A DNA stretch of 33,136 bases, from contig JAQGKA010000288.1 of the NCBI GenBank assembly GCA_028290355.1, forward strand, positions 1-33,136. The letters run 5' to 3'. The notes under the pieces were generated by a model, which was not told where the DNA came from, did not search any database, and saw only the letters and a list, made by a program, of their open reading frames with translations. A program made the translations under genes and the position numbers. The stretch comes from Tardiphaga sp. GTDB lineage: Bacteria; Pseudomonadota; Alphaproteobacteria; Rhizobiales; Xanthobacteraceae. Every line of letters begins with the position of its first letter. The first letter of the stretch is position 1. This document shows, one piece after another, positions 27,443 to 33,136 of this stretch.

Positions 27443-28468
27443 TCACGTCTTGCGCGGAAAGATCCCCGGCAGCATCGCATTGGTGTAGACCGACGCCGCC
27501 GCGGGCGCCTTGGCGAGGCCGTAGGCCTCCACCGTGGTCTTGATGGTGCGCTCCATCTTGCCCGCCGACATCGCGCCGATGCCGCCGCTGAAGACTTCCG
27601 GGACGAGCAGCGAATCCACGGCGATGTCCAGCCCCTCGCGCGTTACCGCCTCGCTGTATTGCGGCTGATACTCGCGAAAGATGCGCGCCGTTTCGTCACG
27701 CTGGCTGGCGGCGAATTCCAGCCCCTGCGCGATCGCCCGCACGAAGGACTTCACCAGCGCGGGATCCGACCGCAACAGGTCGTCATGCACGATGATGCCG
27801 TTGCTGTAGATATCCAGCCCGTAGTCGGCGTAGCTGATCGCCTTCAGCTTCAGGCCGATCGCCTTGCCGGCCTCGCGATAGATCGGCATCGCCGACAAAT
27901 AGTCGCAGACGCCGTCGACCTGCCCGGCCATCAGCATGCTGGCCTTCGCCGGCTGGTTGACCGTGAGGAAGTTCACTTTCTCGCCGTCGAAGCCGTTCAT
28001 CTTGGCGAAGGCCGGCATCACCATGCGGACGGCATCGCCGCTGGTCGATGCGATCTTCTTGCCGACCAGATCGGCGGGCTTCTCAACCCCGCTCGGCGCC
28101 CGCGTGATCACCGACATCAGCGTCTTGTAGTGCACCATCGCGACCAGCGTGACCGGCAGGTCGCGGGTCCGGCTTAAGACGACGGCGCTGGCGTCGGCAA
28201 AGCCGAACTGCGCGGCGCCGCTGGCGACGTTCTGGATCACGTCGGCCGAGCCCTTGCTGGACTCGATGGTGACATCGAGCCCCTCCGCGGCGAAGAAACC
28301 CTTCTTCGCCGCCGGGTAGAACAGCCCGTGCTTCGGATTGGGCAGCACGTCGAACAGGAACTTTACGGGTTTGCGCGCCTGCGCGAACACGGGTCGGGCA
28401 AACCCGGCAACCGCCGCCGCTGCGAGCGCCCCCCGCAGCAGCCGTCTGCGTTGAATGTCAGTCGTCAT
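27443..28468 (-). CDS. ABC transporter substrate-binding protein, NitT/TauT (NMT1/THI5-like) type
   Basis: MTTDIQRRRLLRGALAAAAVAGFARPVFAQARKPVKFLFDVLPNPKHGLFYPAAKKGFFAAEGLDVTIESSKGSADVIQNVASGAAQFGFADASAVV. Confidence 0.93.
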   Translation of the reverse strand: MTTDIQRRRLLRGALAAAAVAGFARPVFAQARKPVKFLFDVLPNPKHGLFYPAAKKGFFAAEGLDVTIESSKGSADVIQNVASGAAQFGFADASAVVLSRTRDLPVTLVAMVHYKTLMSVITRAPSGVEKPADLVGKKIASTSGDAVRMVMPAFAKMNGFDGEKVNFLTVNQPAKASMLMAGQVDGVCDYLSAMPIYREAGKAIGLKLKAISYADYGLDIYSNGIIVHDDLLRSDPALVKSFVRAIAQGLEFAASQRDETARIFREYQPQYSEAVTREGLDIAVDSLLVPEVFSGGIGAMSAGKMERTIKTTVEAYGLAKAPAAASVYTNAMLPGIFPRKT

Positions 28469-28512
28469 CGTCGAGCCTCCCGCGTGCGTCACGCCGTTGC
28501 CGTTCGCCGCGC

Positions 28513-29607
28513 CTAGCGGAGCTTGGCCATGTCTTCCTTTTTCGCCTCGGCGATGACGCCGGCGCGGTCATAAGTATTGATTTGGTCGATGAACTGGTTG
28601 GTGAACACGCTCTCGATCGGCGGCGTCTCCGGCATCGCGCCCTGGTCCTTCAGGAAGCTCAGCAGCCGCTTCCAGTCGGCCTCGACGAACAGGCCGTGCT
28701 TGTCGCCGATCTTCGGGCTATTCCAGATCTTCATCCGGCCCTGGTTGACGGCGATGCCTTCGGCAATCGCCTCGGCCATGTTCGGATTCTTCGAGCGGGC
28801 CTCGGGAAAGGTCTTCCAGGTGATCAGGACGGCGGCCTCGGGATTGGCCATGGTGAAGTCGTATCCCTTGGCAATGGCGCGGGCGACGCCCACCAGCATC
28901 TTCGGATTCTTCTCGATGGTGTCGGTGCGGGCAAGCAGACTGACATCCGGCAATGTGCGCAGCCCCTCCGAGGCGGGCACCTCGCGCAGTTTCAGGCCGG
29001 AGAACGCCAGCTTGGCCAGCGCCGCATCCCAAAAGATCACGCCATCGACCATGTTCTGGCGCACCGAGGTGATGGCTTGAGCGCCGAGGCCGATCGGCAG
29101 AAAGAAAATGTCCTTTGCTGGATCAAGCCCGGCCTCCTTCACGAACGCCTTTGCAAAGGTGGTGCCGGCGCTGCCCATGGATTGCACGCCGAGCTTCTTG
29201 TCCTTGAGGTCGATCAGCGTCTTGATCGGGCTGTCCGGCAGCACGGCCACCGACCAGATGTTCGCGTAAAGCAGATCATAGAAATACTTGATCTTGAGCT
29301 TGCCGGACTGGATGCCGATCACGGCCTCGCCGGGAGACGCGCCGCCGATGTCGCCGTTGCCCGCCGAAATCTGCAGCGCCGACTCGTTGGAGCCGCCGAC
29401 GGCCAGCAGCGTGACGTCATAGCCTTCGGCTTCGAAAAAGCCCTTCTCCTTGGCGACGACGAAGGGCGTGAACGACTCGTCGATCACCCGCACCGGAATC
29501 AGGATCCGGACCTTCTCCAGCGCCAAAGCCGCATGCGACCCCGCCAGCATGAGCGCCGCGACCTGCGCCGCCATTGTCAACTTCCGTCCAATTCCGGTGC
29601 GTCGCAT
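28513..29607 (-). CDS. ABC transporter substrate-binding protein, NitT/TauT type (second SBP)
   Basis: From ATG at 29605-29607: MRRTGIGRKLTMAAQVAALMLAGSHAALALEKVRILIPVRVIDESFTPFVVAKEKGFFEAEGYDVTLLAVGGSNESALQISAGNGDIGGASPGEAVIGIQSG. The listed ORF extends upstream to 30234 without coding support. Confidence 0.92.
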   Translation of the reverse strand: MRRTGIGRKLTMAAQVAALMLAGSHAALALEKVRILIPVRVIDESFTPFVVAKEKGFFEAEGYDVTLLAVGGSNESALQISAGNGDIGGASPGEAVIGIQSGKLKIKYFYDLLYANIWSVAVLPDSPIKTLIDLKDKKLGVQSMGSAGTTFAKAFVKEAGLDPAKDIFFLPIGLGAQAITSVRQNMVDGVIFWDAALAKLAFSGLKLREVPASEGLRTLPDVSLLARTDTIEKNPKMLVGVARAIAKGYDFTMANPEAAVLITWKTFPEARSKNPNMAEAIAEGIAVNQGRMKIWNSPKIGDKHGLFVEADWKRLLSFLKDQGAMPETPPIESVFTNQFIDQINTYDRAGVIAEAKKEDMAKLR

Positions 29608-29630
29608 ACTCGTCTCGCTCTGTGAAAGGG

Positions 29631-30422
29631 TCAGGCCATCACCGGCGCTTCGTTGCGCCGGATCCAGAAAATATAGCGGCGCGCCGCGTAGCGCATGGCG
29701 CCGTGCATCACCAGCCCGATGGCGGACAATACGATCAGCACCGCGAACACGCCGGGCACGTCGAGGCTGAAATTCAGCGCCACGATCAGATAGCCGAGGC
29801 CGACCTGGGCGCCGACGAACTCGCCGACGATGGCGCCGAACACCGCGAGGACCGCCGCGATCTCCAGGCCGGCGAAAATCAGCACCAGCGCCGAGGGGAT
29901 GCGCAACCGCACCAGCGTCTGCCACTTGGTGGCGCCGAACGCCTTCATCATGTCGAGCTCGTCGCGATCGGTGGCGTGGAAGCCGGCCACCACGCTGACG
30001 AGGATCGGGAAGAAGCAGACCAGCGCCGTGATGACGATCTTCGACGTCAGCCCGTATCCGAACCAGATGATGAACAGCGGCGCAATGGCCACCTTCGGCA
30101 GCGTCTGCAGCGCCACGAGATAGGGATACACCAGCCGCTCGACCACGGGGATCAGCGACACCATGGCGCCGATCGCCAGCCCGGCGACGACGCCGAACAC
30201 GAATCCCGCGACGATCTCCACGGTGGTCGCCCACAGATGCGGCCAGATCGTTCCAGACGCCACCAGTTCATAGAAGCGCGCGGCGATGGCCAGCGGCGTC
30301 GGCAGAACCAGCGACGAGATGTCGAAGAGCTTGCACGCCCCCTGCCAGACCGCAATGACGACGACCGCCACCAGGATGGACTGCAGGCGATGGGACTCGA
30401 AAATGCTCTTCGTCCTGCTCAT
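29631..30422 (-). CDS. ABC transporter permease, SsuC/TauC type
   Basis: MSRTKSIFESHRLQSILVAVVVIAVWQGACKLFD...DMMKAFGATKWQTLVRLRIPSALVLIFAGLEIAAVLAVFGAIVGEFVGAQVGLGYLI; start at internal ATG overlapping the NBD stop. Confidence 0.93.
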   Translation of the reverse strand: MSRTKSIFESHRLQSILVAVVVIAVWQGACKLFDISSLVLPTPLAIAARFYELVASGTIWPHLWATTVEIVAGFVFGVVAGLAIGAMVSLIPVVERLVYPYLVALQTLPKVAIAPLFIIWFGYGLTSKIVITALVCFFPILVSVVAGFHATDRDELDMMKAFGATKWQTLVRLRIPSALVLIFAGLEIAAVLAVFGAIVGEFVGAQVGLGYLIVALNFSLDVPGVFAVLIVLSAIGLVMHGAMRYAARRYIFWIRRNEAPVMA

Positions 30423-31270
30423 AGCGACGACACCGTCTGCGACGCCGCGCCGAAAATCGTGCGGATATGGTCGCACAATTCGCCGAAGCGCGGCGTTCCC
30501 ATGGTCTTTAGATTGCGCGGGCGGGGGATATCGATATCGACAACTTCGGAAATGCGGCCCGGCCGCGGCGACATCACCACAACGCGGTCGCCGAGCAGGA
30601 CCGCCTCCGGGATGCTGTGGGTGATGAAGACCACCGTCTTGCGCTCTTCCGACCAGACCCGCATCAGCTCCATGTTCATGGACTCCCGCGTCATTGCGTC
30701 GAGCGCGCCGAACGGCTCGTCCATCAGCAGGACCTTCGGATCGCGCATCAAGGCGCGGCAGATCGAGACGCGCTGCTGCATGCCGCCCGAAAGTTCAAAC
30801 GGATATTTGCGCGCAAAATCCTTCAGGCCCATGAAGTCCAGCAGGCGCTCGGCGCGTGCGACCCTCGCCGCGGATGCATCTCCCTTCAGTTTGGCGGGGA
30901 GCATGACGTTGTCGAGAACGGTATTCCACGGCAGCAGCACCGCCTGCTGGAACACGACGCCGGCGTCGGCCCGCGGCCTCGTAACCATCTCGCCGCCGGA
31001 ATGCACCGTGCCTGATGACGCGGTCTCGAGGCCGGCGAGAATGCGCAACAACGTCGTCTTGCCGCAGCCACTCGGTCCGACCACGGAGATGAACTCGCCA
31101 TCCTGAATGTAGAGATTGACATTCGACAGCGCGTTCACGATCTCGCCGGAGCGCGACGAAAAGCGCTTCTCGACGCCGGAAATGCGGATCCATGGGGGAG
31201 GCGAACCGGATGCGGGAAGGCGTGCGCCCTCTCCTGTTTCGAACTGTGCCGCCAACTGCGTCATGACCAC
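30419..31270 (-). CDS. ABC transporter ATP-binding protein, SsuB/TauB type
   Basis: 283 aa; FISVVGPSGCGKTTLLRILAGLETASSGTVH...VVFQQAVLLPWNTVLDNVMLP...LSGGMQQRVSICRALMRDPKVLLMDEPFGALDAMTRESMN...ITHSIPEAVLLGDRVVVM. Confidence 0.95.
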   Translation of the reverse strand: MVMTQLAAQFETGEGARLPASGSPPPWIRISGVEKRFSSRSGEIVNALSNVNLYIQDGEFISVVGPSGCGKTTLLRILAGLETASSGTVHSGGEMVTRPRADAGVVFQQAVLLPWNTVLDNVMLPAKLKGDASAARVARAERLLDFMGLKDFARKYPFELSGGMQQRVSICRALMRDPKVLLMDEPFGALDAMTRESMNMELMRVWSEERKTVVFITHSIPEAVLLGDRVVVMSPRPGRISEVVDIDIPRPRNLKTMGTPRFGELCDHIRTIFGAASQTVSSL

Positions 31271-31318
31271 AATCTCTACCGACGTAAGGGAGGCGCTTTA
31301 TCTCGGCCAAGTATTTCA

Positions 31319-31340
31319 CAGTTGACCATTTAGTCAACTG
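31319..31340. promoter_or_regulatory. candidate TetR-type operator, perfect 8-bp inverted repeat
   Basis: CAGTTGAC-CATTTA-GTCAACTG, 49 bp upstream of the ABC operon start (31270). The core TTGACCATTTAGTCAA differs at one position from the RutR consensus TTGACCAnnTGGTCAA. Confidence 0.6.
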
Positions 31341-31595
31341 AAGATCGGATCGTTCTAAACGACGATGATCGCAAAGGCGCAGCGATGCTGAGTTGGGCCG
31401 GATCGCCGGGACGCGCTGTGATGGCGCAGGATTAGGCGCGATCAGCACGCGACGTTTCGGTCGCTTTCGATCTGCCCGCTAATCCAGTGGGTTGCAGGGA
31501 GAATGCCCGCGGCTGCTGGCGTTACGCCTGCCGCCGAATTCGCCATGCTGGTTCTTAATATTGCATCGGTTCGCGGCGCACGCGTCTGCGGTCGA

Positions 31596-32267
31596 TCATG
31601 ACGTGCTGCGATTTTTTTCCGCGGGCGGCGGCGACAGGCAGTACAGCAGCACCAGGTTGCTAACGTGGTCGAGCCACAGTTTCTGCGCCTCGTCGGATCC
31701 GAGGTCGCGGTCGAGCGCGATTTCCAGCGTGTACTGGTTGGAGAGGTAATGGTAGCACAGCGACGACAGCGTCAGATAGACGATGGTCGGATCGAGCTGC
31801 GCCTTGAAGGTACCGTCCTGCGCGCCGCGTTCGAGAATGAAGCGGATGGTTTCGACCAGCGGGTTGTACAGATCGCGCATCCGCGCTGACTTGCGGATGT
31901 ATTTGCCGCGGTGCTTGTTCTCTTCGTTCATCAGCCGGATCGCGCTCGGATTGTCCTTGAACGCGAAGAACGTGTGGTGAACCAGTTGCTCCATGGCGAG
32001 CACCGGATCGCTGGCGCGGACCGACAGATCCTTCTGGTGATCGCGCAGGCCCTGATACATCCGCTCCAAGGCGGCCACGAACAGGCCTTCCTTGGACTTG
32101 AAGTAGTAATACAGCATGTTCTTGCTGAGACGGCAGCGTTCCGCGATGCGGTCCACCCGCGCGCCGTCGAAGCCGATCCGGGCGAACTCCTCGGTCGCCT
32201 GCTTCAGTATCTTTTCCCGGACCCGTGCCGGATCACTACTACGAGGTGCCACGCCAAAATTCCCCAT
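31596..32267 (-). CDS. TetR/AcrR family transcriptional regulator
   Basis: DPARVREKILKQATEEFARIGFDGARVDRIAERCRLSKNMLYYYFKSKEGLFVAALERMYQGL: TetR HTH; start at internal ATG (ORF extends to 32297). Confidence 0.93.
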   Translation of the reverse strand: MGNFGVAPRSSDPARVREKILKQATEEFARIGFDGARVDRIAERCRLSKNMLYYYFKSKEGLFVAALERMYQGLRDHQKDLSVRASDPVLAMEQLVHHTFFAFKDNPSAIRLMNEENKHRGKYIRKSARMRDLYNPLVETIRFILERGAQDGTFKAQLDPTIVYLTLSSLCYHYLSNQYTLEIALDRDLGSDEAQKLWLDHVSNLVLLYCLSPPPAEKNRSTS

Positions 32268-32359
32268 GCCGACGTGCAACGATGGAGGTGCGCGCACGGA
32301 TTCGCAATGCCCCGTCGCCGCGGGCGGCCGGCGATGACCGGCCGCGCCGCAGAAGCGAC

Positions 32360-33136
32360 CTATGCGACGGCCTGGATCGCGCCGTCTTCAGCCATCTGCC
32401 AGATCCGCGCTGGCGACAGCGGCAATTCCATCGGCTGCACGTTGAGGTGCGACAGCGCATCCGCGATCGCATTGGCCATGATGCCGCCGACCGGGATCAG
32501 CCCGCCCTCGCCCGCGCCCTTCACACCCAGCGGGTTGTTGGGGCAGGGCTTCAGCTCCAGCGTGATCGAACGGATGTTGGGGAAGTCCGACGCGGTCGGC
32601 ATCAGGTAATCGGCGAACGATCCCGTCAGCAGCTGCCCGTTCTCGTCGTAGACGAGATGCTCGAGGAACGCGCCGCCGAGTCCCTGCACGATCGAACCGA
32701 TGGCTTGGCCATGCAGTGTCGATGGATTGATGATCCGTCCGACATCCTCGACCGACAGATAGTCGATCACCTTGACGTGGCCTGTGCCGGGATCGACCGC
32801 GATATGCGCGGCCTGGGTGCCATAGGCCCATGTGTATTTCTTGTTGAAGAACGTCGCTTCCACTTACAGCGGGATGTCCGACAGGCCTGCCAGCGGCAGC
32901 GTCTTGCCGCCATGCGCGACCTGCTCGCCGTCGATCGTGACGTCGCCGACGGCGCAGCTGAAACGCAACGCCGCGGTTGCGCGAACGCTGTCCTTCAGCT
33001 TCTCCGCTGCGAGCAGGATCGCCGAGCCGCCCATCACGGTGGAGCGCGAGTGATAGGCGCCGTAGCCGTTCTTCACGTCGCTGGTCGAACCATGCCTGAC
33101 GGTGATCTTCTCGAAGGGAAGCTCGGTGGCATCGGC
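32360..33136 (-). pseudogene. molybdenum hydroxylase large subunit (CoxL/XdhA-like, molybdopterin-binding), C-terminal portion with in-frame TAA; 5' part beyond window
   Basis: Same frame reads ...MKNGYGAYHSRSTVMGGSAILLAAEKLKDSV...LAGLSDIPL*VEATFFNKKYTWAYGTQAAHIAVDPGTGHVKVIDYLSVEDVGRIINPSTLHGQAIGSIVQGLGGAFLEHLVYDENGQLLTGSFADYLMPTASDFP...NNPLGVKGAGEGGLIPVGGIMANAIADAL; stop at 32864-32866 interrupts a continuous domain. Confidence 0.82.

Noticed and set aside
27425-27462. Possible hairpin between convergent tetR and SBP genes (CCGCAAG...CTTGCGCGG)
   Set aside because: Arms pair imperfectly and there is no T-tract; insufficient to call a terminator.
29608-30234. N-terminal extension of the 573-aa ORF 28513-30234
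   Set aside because: The extension is an out-of-frame reading of the permease gene; the true SBP starts at the ATG at 29605-29607 with a signal peptide.
28582-31106. Plus-strand ORFs 28582-29625 and 29574-31106
   Set aside because: Antisense to SBP, permease and NBD genes; translations carry no recognisable domain.
1-33136. CRISPR array, tRNA, rRNA or prophage structural genes
   Set aside because: No regularly spaced direct repeats, tRNA-like cloverleaf, rRNA sequence or phage structural proteins were recognised by eye; a tRNAscan/CRISPR search would be needed to exclude them fully.

Overview
This window is alphaproteobacterial-looking DNA (Bradyrhizobium/Rhodopseudomonas-like by codon and protein style; this is inference). 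It is dominated by ABC importers and flavin-dependent oxygenase genes. From left to right: (i) a minus-strand Dpp/Opp-type peptide importer (NBD cut by the window edge, two permeases, SBP). (ii) A Tat-exported amidase, then transposase debris: a degraded IS1182-like remnant abutting a truncated IS30-like gene. (iii) A complete plus-strand Liv-type importer (SBP-LivH-LivM-LivG-LivF), followed by a broken small ORF and a damaged, truncated serine recombinase. (iv) A minus-strand operon with an SsuD-like luciferase-family monooxygenase, an SBP, two different permeases, an NBD and a second SBP-fold protein with no visible signal peptide. (v) A minus-strand operon with an NtaA/SnaA/DszA-like monooxygenase, a flavin reductase, a KSTD/fumarate-reductase-like FAD enzyme and a NitT/TauT-type importer, with a divergent TetR regulator. 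(vi) A third NitT/TauT-type importer with two tandem SBPs, preceded by a second TetR regulator. (vii) The C-terminal part of a molybdenum hydroxylase (CoxL/XdhA-like) carrying an in-frame stop. The most interesting points are the leaderless SBP-fold protein in a monooxygenase operon (possibly a DszB-like use of that fold, though the DszB-type N-terminal cysteine is not evident), two operator-like dyads in front of the oxygenase and importer operons, and clear pseudogenisation scars at the module boundaries. No CRISPR array, rRNA or tRNA was recognised by eye.
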